Made by a program: the position numbers and the translations under genes. The notes under the pieces are model-generated. The model was given only the letters and a program-made list of their open reading frames with translations. It ran no database searches and had not been told where the DNA came from. From Desulfobacter vibrioformis DSM 8776 (lineage in GTDB: Bacteria > Desulfobacterota > Desulfobacteria > Desulfobacterales > Desulfobacteraceae), in the NCBI RefSeq assembly GCF_000745975.1, contig NZ_JQKJ01000029.1, forward strand, positions 1 to 47,776: DNA of 47,776 bases, written 5' to 3'. Below, in pieces: positions 32,390 through 41,509 of the stretch. Numbering within the stretch: the stretch's first letter is position 1; each line of letters opens with the position of its first letter.

Positions 32390-33681
32390 TACGCTATTTA
32401 TCTTTAGTTTTTATATGTTTGACATTAACAACGTTTTTGGGGTGTGACGGGCCGGATGCTTCGGCCCACGCAGAGAGCAAAAAGCCAAAGGATCAGTTCG
32501 CCCTGGTGGAAGCTATCACTGCCCGGAAACAATCCATATCAAGACAGCTGGAGCTGACCGGAGATGTGGCGGCCGCCCGGACCGTGGTCATTCAGGCCAG
32601 TGTTGAAGGTCCCCTTGCCTTTCTTCCATGGCGGGAGGGCGACCGTGTAACCAAAGGAGAACTGCTTGTTAAAATTGACCGGCCAATGTATCAGGCTGAA
32701 ATGCAGGCCGCTTCGGCGGCGGTTGATGTCGCCCGGGCAAGGCTTGCGGATCTTAGGGCCGGAGCAAGGTCAGAAGAGAAAAACAAAGCGGCCCAGAAAG
32801 TCCGTGAAGTTGAATCCATTGCCGAGTTTACCCGCAAAGACAAAAACAGGGTGGACAGGCTGGTAAAAACCGGGGCCTTACCGGAAGAGGCCCTTGAAAA
32901 AGCATCCCTTGCCTGCATCAAAGCGGATGCAGATCTGGCCTCAGCCCGGGATACCTATCAAATCCTCAAGCAAGGTCCAACAAAGGATGATATTGATATC
33001 CAGAAAGCCTTGGTAAAGGAGGCGGAAGCCAAATTTTCCATTGCCCGGGCAAAGCTTTCGGAATGCACCATAAGCGCACCTTTTGACGGTATTATTCTTC
33101 AGGTGGATGCCACTGTAGGCGATTTTGCCCAGACACGCTCGCTACTGCTGACGATAATGGACACCTCCTCTGTGGTTGTCAGATTCAGTGTTCCGGAGTC
33201 CGAATCAAACCTGCAGGACAGAACCCAGCCCGTTTATGTATCCTTTGATGCCCTTGGCGGGCAACCATATCCGGCATCCATCGTCAGAGTCTACCCGCAG
33301 ATAGATCTTAAAACCCGGACCCGTATGGTGGAAGTCGTACCTGAGAACGTCAAGGACCTGGTTCCGGGCATGTTCGCCCGGGTACGGATTGTCACTCAAA
33401 AGGCCTCAAATACGGTTGTACTCCCTGAAAAGGCCGTTTTAGCCATGGAAAACGGCAACGCAGCAGCGTTTGTCGTCAAAGATAATATTGCACAGAAACG
33501 CAAGGTTCGCCTGGGCATTGAAGAAGATGCCTGCATCCAGATTCTGGAGGGTATACAGGCCGGCGAACAGGTGATTGTCGCCGGACAGGAAAAACTCAAG
33601 CCTGGTGACCGGGTTAAATTAATTTCGCAGCAAAGCAGGTTTCCCTGTTCCAATGGGAATAAAGAGGTGAAAGCACCATGA
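32386..33681 (+). CDS. RND membrane-fusion (periplasmic adaptor) protein
   Basis: A 431-residue HlyD/AcrA-type adaptor. The N-terminus ends in FLGCDGP, so it is probably a lipoprotein. Then come the lipoyl half (EGPLAFLPWREGDRVTKGEL), a long alpha-hairpin (residues about 110-215), the second lipoyl half (CTISAPFDGIILQVDATVG) and beta-barrel parts with VVPENVKDLVPGMFARVRI. It overlaps both neighbours by 4 bp, so adaptor, TolC and pump are made together. Confidence 0.92.
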   Translation: MIRYLSLVFICLTLTTFLGCDGPDASAHAESKKPKDQFALVEAITARKQSISRQLELTGDVAAARTVVIQASVEGPLAFLPWREGDRVTKGELLVKIDRPMYQAEMQAASAAVDVARARLADLRAGARSEEKNKAAQKVREVESIAEFTRKDKNRVDRLVKTGALPEEALEKASLACIKADADLASARDTYQILKQGPTKDDIDIQKALVKEAEAKFSIARAKLSECTISAPFDGIILQVDATVGDFAQTRSLLLTIMDTSSVVVRFSVPESESNLQDRTQPVYVSFDALGGQPYPASIVRVYPQIDLKTRTRMVEVVPENVKDLVPGMFARVRIVTQKASNTVVLPEKAVLAMENGNAAAFVVKDNIAQKRKVRLGIEEDACIQILEGIQAGEQVIVAGQEKLKPGDRVKLISQQSRFPCSNGNKEVKAP

Positions 33682-36600
33682 AAATCACCCAGACACTTTT
33701 TAAACGACCGGTTGCTGTAACCGTTATCACAATTGCCGTTTTGTTTGTGGGCCTTTTCAGTCTGAAAAACATGGATGTGGACTATTTACCTGAGATCACC
33801 TACCCGATGATCAAAATCCATGCCTGGTGGCGGGGTGCGACCCCGGAAGAGATTGAAACTAATGTGGCCGAGCCTGTGGAGCGGATTATTGCCACGGTGG
33901 ACAACCTGGATTACATGGAATCGTCAAGTATCGAGGGCATGTATACCCTGCTGGTCAACTTCCGGTACGGGGTAAACGTTGATACTGCATACCAGGACGT
34001 CCTGGCAGCCATGGGACGAGTGGCACGAAAACTGCCCCGCAGCATGGACTCTCCAATTGTTATCAAGTCAGACCCTTCCCAGCTGCCCGTAATGCAGCTG
34101 ACCATCTCATCAGACCGATATGATCTGGTATGGCTCAAAAACTGGGTGGACAACTGGCTCAGTGACAGGATCACCACCATCAACGGTACCGCAGGAGTGG
34201 AAGCGGTCGGCGGCCTTAACCGGGAGATCAGGGTACATCTCGATCCTGATCGGCTGGCAGCTTACGGGATTTCCCCGGCAACGGTGGTAACGCTGCTGGA
34301 TAGTGAAAACCGGGAGGCATTTTCCGGCAGAGTCACCGTCAAAACAAGGGAAATCATCGCCCGAACCATCGGAGAGTTCGAAACCTTGTCCGAGATCCAA
34401 AATCTTGTGGTCAAAAGGACGCCCGAAGGTCGGGTTATTTATCTCAAAGATATTGCCAGGGTTCTGGACAGTCATGAGGAAATGAGGGTCAATACCCGAT
34501 TCAACGGAAAACCCTGTGTAAAACTAAACGTGCTCAAGCAGGCAGAAGCCAACACAGTAACGGTTTCCCGCGCGGTGAATGAGGGGCTGAAGCAACTAAA
34601 AACCGAAATTCCAGACGGCGTATCCGTCAATATTGTGGAAAACCAGGGCACATATGTGATGGGTGCAATCCAAAGTGTGGAAAGCTCCGCTGTCATGGCG
34701 GCCATTCTGGTAATTTTTGTGGTGTATCTTTTCCTGGGGCGCTGGCGTCAGGTTCTTGTCATGATTGTGGCCCTGCCGGTGACCCTTCTGGCCAACTTTT
34801 TTATCATGAAGATAGCCGGATTTTCCATCAACCTCTTTTCTCTGGGGGGGCTTGTGGTGGCACTGGGGGTTATTCTGGACAACTCCATCGTTGTCCTGGA
34901 AAACATGACCCGTCTGAAGGAAGAGGGAGAATCCCAGTGGGCCGTAAAGGGCGTGTCCGAAGTTGGTGCAGCAATTGTCGCTTCGACATTGACCTTCCTG
35001 GCCCTGTTCCTTCCCTTTCTGTTTGTTCCGGGGTTGAGTGCTCTGTTGTTCAAAGAACTTGTACTGGTGGTCGCAGGTATTGTCATCGTCAGCCTGATTG
35101 TGGCACTGACCCTGACACCGGTTTTGACGCGGGCACTGCTCAAAGGCGGCGAATCGGGACGAATGTCGGCCATTGCCGGTATGTTTGATACCGTCATGAA
35201 TACTCTGACGCGGGTTTACAGCCGGCTTTTACAAGTTTGTATGAATCATAAATGGAAAACCGTACTGGTATCTGTTCTTGTCTTTTCCGCAGGCATATTC
35301 CTGGCCGGAAAGGCCGGTTCTGAATTTTTACCCAAGGTGGATGACGGCCGGGTTATGGTCAAGTTGAAAATGCCTTCCGGAGCCTCTGTTTCGGAAATCG
35401 ACCGCATCTTGACGCAATTGGAAGAAAAGATACGGAATCTGCCCGAAATTGAGAGTATTTTTACCCTTGCCGGCGGAAAAGTATGGGGACTTTACACCTA
35501 TGAAATCGCCAACGAAGGAGAGCTGGATGTTCAATTGGTTCCCAAGTCCCGGCGATCAATATCCACAGAAGACTTCATCAAAAAAATAAAACCCATGGTA
35601 GATAAAGCTCAGATCCCTGGTGCCAAAATTCCGGTGATGCAGATGAAGATCAAAGGTATCCGGAATGTTGGAGACCAGGAGGTTGAAATCAAAATTAAAG
35701 GGGCACGTATTCAGCCGATTTTCGAGTTCGCCCGGGAAACGGCTGCCAGGCTTAAAGAGACGCCCGGACTGACCAATGTGACCCTGTCTATGGACATGAG
35801 CAAACCCGAATATCGCATCTATGTTGACCGGGCAAAGGCATCCGCCTTGGGAATTACGGTAAAAGAGGCAGCAGACACTTTACAGGGACTGGTCCAGGGA
35901 ACCGTGGCAACCCGGTACAGAGAAGGGGCTGATTACTACGACATCCGTGTGATGGTTCCGTCTGAATCTTTGAAGAGCAAATTTGAACTTGAAAACCTTA
36001 TTATCAAAAGCAATTCCGACCAACCGGTTTATGTCAAGGATGTTGCCCGGGTTGAACGTTCCACCGGTCCCGTGGAAATCATCCGTGAAGACCAGGCCAA
36101 ACAGATCATCGTCCGGGCGGACTCCCATGAAATCAGTGTCGGTGAGGCCGTGATCCGGGCCGAAATGGCTGTTGCCCAAATCCAAAAGCCTGCCGGTATA
36201 TCCTTTGAGATGGGCGGTCAGGCTAAAATGATGGCTGACAATCGAAAAGCCATGGGGATCATCTTCGGATTTGCCGTGCTTTTTGCCTATGTGATTCTGG
36301 CTATACAGTTTGAATCGTTTCTGCTGCCCATGCTCATGATGATAAACATTCCCTTGTCCCTGACCGGAGCCTTCCTGGCCCTTTATCTGACCCATACGCC
36401 CATCGGGGTAACGGTTTTGATCGGTCTCATCGTCATGATGGGCGGGATTACTTCACAGGGAGTGGTACTGCTTTCCCAGGCAGAGTCCTTCCGGTTGGAG
36501 GGAGCTGCGGCGGCTGCGGCGGTCGAACGGGCAGCGCCGTTAAGAATCCGACCCATTCTCATGACTCAGTTGACAACCATTTTAGGACTTGTGCCCCTGG

Positions 36601-36743
36601 CTTTGAATTTGGGTTCAGGCGGGGATATACTACAGCCAATGGCCATAGCCGTTATCGGCGGGTTGACATACTCGCTTCTGCTGACCCTACTTTTTTTACC
36701 CGCGGCATACAGTATTGTTATAGGCCGAAAACAAAGGCTGTGA
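33678..36743 (+). CDS. RND-family efflux pump, inner-membrane subunit
   Basis: A 1021-residue AcrB-type transporter of normal length. It begins LFKRPVAVTVITIAVLFVGL, with the first periplasmic loop (DYLPEITYPMIKIHAWWRGA), TM4 region GLVVALGVILDNSIVVLENM, and the second half KMMADNRKAMGIIFGFAVL. At the proton-relay position one Asp (LDNS) replaces the Asp pair (DD) found in AcrB, as in many other families of the group. Sequence looks closer to HAE1 (organic compounds) than to heavy-metal pumps, but substrate is not determined. It ends the operon; no clear terminator follows. Confidence 0.9.
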   Translation: MKITQTLFKRPVAVTVITIAVLFVGLFSLKNMDVDYLPEITYPMIKIHAWWRGATPEEIETNVAEPVERIIATVDNLDYMESSSIEGMYTLLVNFRYGVNVDTAYQDVLAAMGRVARKLPRSMDSPIVIKSDPSQLPVMQLTISSDRYDLVWLKNWVDNWLSDRITTINGTAGVEAVGGLNREIRVHLDPDRLAAYGISPATVVTLLDSENREAFSGRVTVKTREIIARTIGEFETLSEIQNLVVKRTPEGRVIYLKDIARVLDSHEEMRVNTRFNGKPCVKLNVLKQAEANTVTVSRAVNEGLKQLKTEIPDGVSVNIVENQGTYVMGAIQSVESSAVMAAILVIFVVYLFLGRWRQVLVMIVALPVTLLANFFIMKIAGFSINLFSLGGLVVALGVILDNSIVVLENMTRLKEEGESQWAVKGVSEVGAAIVASTLTFLALFLPFLFVPGLSALLFKELVLVVAGIVIVSLIVALTLTPVLTRALLKGGESGRMSAIAGMFDTVMNTLTRVYSRLLQVCMNHKWKTVLVSVLVFSAGIFLAGKAGSEFLPKVDDGRVMVKLKMPSGASVSEIDRILTQLEEKIRNLPEIESIFTLAGGKVWGLYTYEIANEGELDVQLVPKSRRSISTEDFIKKIKPMVDKAQIPGAKIPVMQMKIKGIRNVGDQEVEIKIKGARIQPIFEFARETAARLKETPGLTNVTLSMDMSKPEYRIYVDRAKASALGITVKEAADTLQGLVQGTVATRYREGADYYDIRVMVPSESLKSKFELENLIIKSNSDQPVYVKDVARVERSTGPVEIIREDQAKQIIVRADSHEISVGEAVIRAEMAVAQIQKPAGISFEMGGQAKMMADNRKAMGIIFGFAVLFAYVILAIQFESFLLPMLMMINIPLSLTGAFLALYLTHTPIGVTVLIGLIVMMGGITSQGVVLLSQAESFRLEGAAAAAAVERAAPLRIRPILMTQLTTILGLVPLALNLGSGGDILQPMAIAVIGGLTYSLLLTLLFLPAAYSIVIGRKQRL

Positions 36744-36827
36744 ACTATAATGACCACCTAATCACCAATAAGAGAAAAGCCAGGTATCGTTGCCTTGAAG
36801 ATAAAAAAATACCATTCCATTATGCCC

Positions 36828-37115
36828 AATTATTCTGCCGTATTTTTAAATAAAAATTTTGGAAGGCTTGGCAGGCGATCCATTCTACGTATTCTGGATA
36901 AGGTGGTCTTGGAATGCGGGTTAGGTATGAAAATATCTCCCCACACCTTGCGGCATACCTTTGCCACCCATATGTTGGATTCCGGTGCAGATCTTCGGGG
37001 TATTCAGGAGATTTTAGGCCATGCCAGCCTGTCCACCACCCAGGTCGGTCCCAGGTCCCATGTGAGTATGGATCGCCTGATGGCTGTGTACGACAAAGCC
37101 CATCCCCGAAGATAA
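36828..37115 (+). pseudogene. xerC C-terminal fragment, inverted copy
   Basis: About 285 bp are near-identical, in opposite orientation, to the last third of the xerC gene at 41510-42406. It encodes [18 protein letters not shown] through [16 protein letters not shown] and the end KAHPR. The catalytic Tyr segment QVYTHVSMD is replaced by [11 protein letters not shown], so Tyr is lost. There is no N-terminal part. It is a dead duplicate rather than a recombinase gene. Confidence 0.85.
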
Positions 37116-37220
37116 TTTTCTCAATCAAAATCTTGCAAATGCTGTTTGTGTTTTTAGGAGACTTGTCAACCTGGAACACCATCTGGTATAATTTGAGAAT
37201 AATAAGGATAGATATTTAAA

Positions 37221-37511
37221 ATGTATACGACTGATGAAAGAAAACAAATTCTCAAAAAAGCATTCTGGGATAAAAAAATTGACTTAGACATCCTGAATTC
37301 CTTTATCAATGGTGAAATAGACAGTATCCCCCTTATTTCTTCCAAAAGCATTTATATCAAACTCTTATCCACCTTTGACTGGTATACGTTGCTATCACTT
37401 CTTCCGAAGGAAACTTTGAAAAAGGCGTTGTCTGATGATGTTCTAAACGAATTGTTTCCCAAAACACGAAAAGGTAAATACAGATATGCCAGGCAAATAT
37501 TATTCCCATAA
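37221..37511 (+). CDS. Small protein upstream of AbiEii-like toxin, putative antitoxin
   Basis: A 96-residue protein, mostly helical, with no recognisable domain (MYTTDERKQILKKAFWDKK start; TRKGKYRYARQ near the end). It overlaps the following nucleotidyltransferase gene by 26 bp, the typical arrangement of antitoxin and toxin. The partner family usually has an upstream neutraliser, although AbiEi itself is a longer winged-helix protein, so this one belongs to another group. Confidence 0.55.
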   Translation: MYTTDERKQILKKAFWDKKIDLDILNSFINGEIDSIPLISSKSIYIKLLSTFDWYTLLSLLPKETLKKALSDDVLNELFPKTRKGKYRYARQILFP

Positions 37512-38172
37512 ACTATATCCTTTTCAGGATGAAATTCTGGGAAAAATCCAATCTCTGCACACGGATTTTTATTTAACCGGTGGAACAGCGTTAGGCCGAT
37601 GCTACCTTGACCACCGATATTCAGATGATCTGGACTTTTTTGTAAATAACCATCCAGAGTTTAAAAAACAATGCAAAGTGATTCTATCCTGCCTGAACCA
37701 CATGCAATACAAAAGCAAGCCATCCATGGTTGAGGAGTCTTTTGTTCGGCTGTTTGTAGAAAAAGAAGACATTACCCTGAAGATTGATATGGTCAATGAT
37801 GTGGATGCTCATTTTGGCCGCATCACCATTCAAGAAGGGTTTGGAAACATAGATGACTGGCGCAATATCCTTTCAAATAAAATCTGTGCACTAAGCCGGA
37901 TGGAACCAAAGGATTATGCGGACATTCTGTTTATAGCAAATGCCTATGATTTCGACTGGAAAGAGATCGTAGCAGAAGCAAAAGAAAAAGATCTTTGGGT
38001 TGACCCCATTGAAATCAGCCGGATGCTTCGTCTGTTTCCGGTTGAACAATTCAATTCAATCAATTGGATCAACACGCCGAATTTTCAAACTTGTGAGAAA
38101 GCCTTTTCCCTGATTTCCGAAGATATTTTAAAAGGTGAAGCCAATCAGGCAAAGCAAAAGATCCGCCTATGA
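37486..38172 (+). CDS. AbiEii-type nucleotidyltransferase toxin
   Basis: A 228-residue protein with the DNA polymerase beta-like nucleotidyltransferase signature: FYLTGGTALGRCYLDHRYSDDLDFF (GGTA and the D-x-D/SDDLD metal site, residues about 25-50), a second acid in TLKIDMVND, and the later KICALSRMEPKDYADILF segment. AbiEii/MenT-like toxins add nucleotides to tRNA or other targets and defend against phage or stabilise islands. It is translated from a start inside the small upstream gene. Confidence 0.8.
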   Translation: MPGKYYSHKLYPFQDEILGKIQSLHTDFYLTGGTALGRCYLDHRYSDDLDFFVNNHPEFKKQCKVILSCLNHMQYKSKPSMVEESFVRLFVEKEDITLKIDMVNDVDAHFGRITIQEGFGNIDDWRNILSNKICALSRMEPKDYADILFIANAYDFDWKEIVAEAKEKDLWVDPIEISRMLRLFPVEQFNSINWINTPNFQTCEKAFSLISEDILKGEANQAKQKIRL

Positions 38173-38217
38173 TGTTCACAGCTTTCAAATTGTGCCGGGA
38201 CTGGATTAACAAGAATA

Positions 38218-38487
38218 TTATTCGTTTTGATTATAAGCCCTAATGCCTTTAACGGGCTTTTCCTGGTCAAGGGTCTTTACAATTCCCTGACGTTCCATTT
38301 CATAGATCATCTCTGCTGACTGTTTGTAAATAATTCCTAATTCCCTGGATAATAAGGTTTGGATCGTTCTGTTCCCGTTCGGTCCCTGAACCTTTCCAGT
38401 TATAAATGGCTGAATATGTGACTTTAAAATACATGGTGAATCTGAATTTTTAACCGTGAATAATTTTAACCCTGCCAACAAGGCCAT
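38218..38487 (-). pseudogene. Partial copy of the FtsK-gamma-like gene
   Basis: The last 45 residues (ELGIIYKQSAEMIYEMERQG through PVKGIRAYNQNE) match the end of the gene at 42537-42920 with few changes, and the DNA matches too. Upstream of about 38355 the similarity stops and the reading runs into unrelated sequence that overlaps the YwbE gene end. The wing-helix turn is only partly kept. A truncated duplicate. Confidence 0.65.
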
Positions 38488-38647
38488 TTTCCAATCTGAC
38501 TTTTATGCCATGGGGATGAAAAGACGATTTTGTTAAAATATTTTTTACGACGCCTTGGGTCAGGACGCCTGTTCTTTGGTCTTTTTTTAATACAATGGAT
38601 ACGGTTTGTCCGGTTTTGATTTGCGTTCTGTTTTGTCCACCAGTCAT
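38450..38647 (-). CDS. YwbE-family protein
   Basis: A 65-residue protein with the YwbE pattern: IKTGQTVSIVLKKDQRTG, TQGVVKNILTKSSFHPHGIK, VRLENGLVGRVK. This small conserved beta-rich family has no proven function; an RNA-binding or translation-linked role has been proposed for similar small beta proteins, which I cannot support here. It is intact. Confidence 0.85.
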   Translation of the reverse strand: MTGGQNRTQIKTGQTVSIVLKKDQRTGVLTQGVVKNILTKSSFHPHGIKVRLENGLVGRVKIIHG

Positions 38648-38668
38648 TATACTTTTTACCCTATAGAA

Positions 38669-39118
38669 TTATACTCTTTTACACTTAAACTCATCGATAG
38701 ACGCATCTAAGAGATTACGTTCAAGTTGCATATTAGGTTTCCACCATACAGCATGATCACGTTGCCTTTTTGCAAACTCCTGCTGTGCATTTATTACATT
38801 TCCTTGTTCTTTTTCTATGAATGCGCTGAAATTCTCACAGGCAGCGAATACAATATCACTACTTTTTATTAAATACTCTTCATCAAGGATACCTTTTTCA
38901 TTGAAGTGCAAATAATAATAAATAGCACGTATAACCTCCATTGGCTTTCGGTCCTCAAGCTTTACACAAATTTCTGCAACACGCACACGCTTTCCGGCAA
39001 ATCTTTCTAATTTTTCCTCACTTGTTGCTTCTAACAGACGTTTGAACTTATTGATTGGGACTCGAAGAATTTCGGATTCATCTGTGATAATAAAATATCT
39101 AATTGATGCAGAACTCAT
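38669..39118 (-). CDS. Conserved hypothetical protein
   Basis: A 149-residue protein, start taken at ATG 39118 after GGGGTGACC; upstream codons run through non-coding sequence. It opens SASIRYFIITDESEILRVPI, then ERFAGKRVRVAEICVKLEDR and a helical C-terminus (ENFSAFIEKEQGNVINAQQE). I do not recognise a named family; the N-terminal part looks like a small beta domain found in other hypothetical proteins. Confidence 0.6.
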   Translation of the reverse strand: MSSASIRYFIITDESEILRVPINKFKRLLEATSEEKLERFAGKRVRVAEICVKLEDRKPMEVIRAIYYYLHFNEKGILDEEYLIKSSDIVFAACENFSAFIEKEQGNVINAQQEFAKRQRDHAVWWKPNMQLERNLLDASIDEFKCKRV

Positions 39119-39344
39119 ATGGTCACCCCATTTAGTTTTCAGTTCTTCAGACCAGTCGTTACCTTTTTTTCGGTGGTTTCCAGCTAAAAAGATTCTTAAT
39201 CTTTCAAAAGAGCATGGTCTCAAATATAATGAGTAGCAACACAAAAAATTTCTGTAAAGATATAATGCCCCCGAAGTGACAGGGATAATCCGAGGTATTC
39301 CGGCTTTAAGGACGACAGTGTAAAAATAAACGTAGAACAAATTT

Positions 39345-39529
39345 CTGATTATAACGGATTTGGGGGACCATATTTAACTATTTGAATTTATTGTGTCTCG
39401 TTTTAAATCCTGCCCTGAATTGCGACCCAAAATAGGACAGAGAATTCATGCGCAATAACCAAGAAGCCTGAAAATAGGGAAGGACCAAAAAGCCGAATTA
39501 GTGGCCTCCCCCAAATCCGTTATAATCAG
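39345..39529. mobile_element. 185-bp MITE-like element
   Basis: The ends are perfect 23-bp terminal inverted repeats: 39345-39367 (CTGATTATAACGG...GGGGGA) and 39507-39529. They are flanked by an 8-bp direct duplication ACAAATTT at 39337-39344 and 39530-39537. The 140-bp centre encodes nothing. This is the layout of a miniature element moved in trans by a transposase that makes 8-bp duplications. No matching transposase is in the window. Confidence 0.8.
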
Positions 39530-39593
39530 ACAAATTTTTAAACTCATGAGTCCGCACCCGGATGTAAAAACAATTTAAAAAAGGTAAGCTTGA

Positions 39594-41252
39594 ATGAAAC
39601 AGTCCGAATTGACGGCATTGCTTGGTACCTTGATTGATGCATGGGAAAGTGAAATTGTTGAGTTTAAAGAAGCTGGCAACGATTATAAAACTGATAAAAT
39701 CGGCTCTTATTTTTCTGCTTTGGCCAACGAAGCAAATTTGCGCGGATTGGAACGTGCCTGGCTGATTTTTGGCGTTAACAATAAAACCCGTTCTGTGGTG
39801 GGGTCTAATTACCGCCTGGATTCTGAACGACTGCAAAGCACAAAAATGCAGATTGCGGACAGCACAGAGCCAAGCATCACGTTTCGAAATATTTATGAGC
39901 TGCAGCACTTTCAGGGACGTGTCGTGCTCTTTGAAGTTCCTGCCGCGCCTTTGGGAATGCCCATTGCATGGAAAGGCCATTATTATGCCCGTGCCGGTGA
40001 AAGCTTAACCCATCTGGGACTTGATAAACTTGATAATATCCGTCAACAGACGATGATTGAAGACTGGTCTGCCCAGATCATCCTTGATGGAACTTTTGAT
40101 CACCTTGACACGGATGCCCTGCAAAAAGCACGTGAGTCGTTTGCACAAAAATATGCAAACCGATTTTCCAGCGAAGAGGTTATGGGTTGGCCCATGAAAA
40201 CGTTTCTTGACCGAGCCAAATTAACCCAGGATGGCAGAATTACACGCACAACAATACTTTTGTTGGGAAAACCGGAATCCGCGTATCTGCTGTCCCCGCA
40301 TCCAGGGCAGATCACCTGGAAGCTTGAAGGGCCTGAACGGGCGTATGAACATTTCGGACTGCCTTTTTTCCTGAATACAACAAGTGTATATCGAAAGATA
40401 CGAAACATTCAGGTCCGCATTCTTCCGGATGATCAACTGTTTGCCGTCGAGGTTTCCAAGTACGATCAACGTATTGTTCTAGAAGCACTGCACAATTGTA
40501 TCGCTCACCAGGATTACTCACGTAACGGACGTATCATTGTGACGGAACAGCCGGAGTGTCTGTATTTTGAAAACGAAGGCCGATTTTTTGAAGGGCTGCC
40601 CGAAGACTATATTATCGGAAATAAAACGCCGCGCCGGTATCGCAATCCTTTCCTGGCCCAGGCAATGGCTGAATTGAATATGATTGATACTATGGGGTAT
40701 GGTATTCACTCCATCCACGTTGCCCAGGCACGTCGTTTTTTTCCAATGCCTGATTTTGATTTAAGTGAATCCAATGCGGTTAAGCTTAGAATTCATGGAA
40801 AAATAGTTGATCCGGCGTATAGCCGGATGCTTATTCAAAAGACAAATTTGCCCCTTGATCAAGTTCTGGCATTAGACAGAGTTCAAAAAAGGTTGCCATT
40901 GTCGGATGATATGATTAAGCACCTGCGAAGGCAAGGGTTAATCGAGGGGCGTAAACCTCATTTACATGTATCTGCTACGGTGGCCAAAGTGACGGCCAGT
41001 AAAGCCGATTACATCAAAACAAGAGCCCAGGATGACGATTATTACTGCAAACTGATCACTGATTATTTGAAAAAATTTAACAAAGCGTCTCGTGGGGAGA
41101 TCGATAAATTGCTTTTAGATAAATTAAGCAGTGTTTTGGACAATGAACAAAAAAAGAAAAAAATTGCCAATCTTCTTACCAAACTCCGAAGATCAGGGAA
41201 AATTCAAAATGAGGGCTCTAAAAAGGCTCCTCAATGGAAAATTGCAGAATAA
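39594..41252 (+). CDS. AlbA_2/schlafen-type ATP-binding regulator
   Basis: A 552-residue protein. Residues about 15-130 form an AlbA_2 (schlafen-like) DNA-binding domain, opening ESEIVEFKEAGNDYKTDKIG and continuing ANLRGLERAWLIFGVNNKTRS. The middle has the HATPase-like RecG-associated region (RIVLEALHNCIAHQDYSRNG, YFENEGRFFEGLPEDYI, GIHSIHVAQARRFFPMPDF). The C-terminus ends in winged-helix modules. These proteins are common in defence and mobile islands; their target is usually unknown. RBS AAGGTAAG before the ATG. A stub of a restriction enzyme follows. Confidence 0.82.
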   Translation: MKQSELTALLGTLIDAWESEIVEFKEAGNDYKTDKIGSYFSALANEANLRGLERAWLIFGVNNKTRSVVGSNYRLDSERLQSTKMQIADSTEPSITFRNIYELQHFQGRVVLFEVPAAPLGMPIAWKGHYYARAGESLTHLGLDKLDNIRQQTMIEDWSAQIILDGTFDHLDTDALQKARESFAQKYANRFSSEEVMGWPMKTFLDRAKLTQDGRITRTTILLLGKPESAYLLSPHPGQITWKLEGPERAYEHFGLPFFLNTTSVYRKIRNIQVRILPDDQLFAVEVSKYDQRIVLEALHNCIAHQDYSRNGRIIVTEQPECLYFENEGRFFEGLPEDYIIGNKTPRRYRNPFLAQAMAELNMIDTMGYGIHSIHVAQARRFFPMPDFDLSESNAVKLRIHGKIVDPAYSRMLIQKTNLPLDQVLALDRVQKRLPLSDDMIKHLRRQGLIEGRKPHLHVSATVAKVTASKADYIKTRAQDDDYYCKLITDYLKKFNKASRGEIDKLLLDKLSSVLDNEQKKKKIANLLTKLRRSGKIQNEGSKKAPQWKIAE

Positions 41253-41305
41253 AATACATGTTATTGCAGAATAAATGCAGAATAAAATATGCTAAGTGAT
41301 TTAAA

Positions 41306-41407
41306 ATGAAGCAAAAATTTAAAAAGCAGGCTTATCAGACACTCGCAGTTGAGGTTGTGGATTGTTTTAAAGGGCGGCAAAAACACGGCTGCAATTCCCA
41401 AATTTGA
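41306..41407 (+). pseudogene. Truncated start of a type III restriction-enzyme subunit
   Basis: A 33-codon frame begins MKQKFKKQAYQTLAVEVVD, then CFKG, which matches the conserved N-terminus of type III Res subunits (KFK-x-QAYQT-x-AV-x-x-VVDCF). It stops at TGA 41405-41407. The DNA after it (41437-41510) reads as protein-like text in another frame (RRIYEELDDFESRRPIDI) but joins the antisense of xerC. An insertion or deletion has removed the rest. Confidence 0.55.
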
Positions 41408-41509
41408 TTAAAAACAAGGTTTGATCATTAAACCTTGACCGCCGAATCTATGAAGAGCTTGATGATTTTGAAAGCCGCCGCCCCATTGATATAATTAAAG
41501 CCAATCGCC

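Noticed and set aside
36795-37115. Intact small recombinase gene
   Set aside because: It lacks the N-terminal domain and the catalytic tyrosine, and is a near-exact inverted piece of the xerC at 41510.
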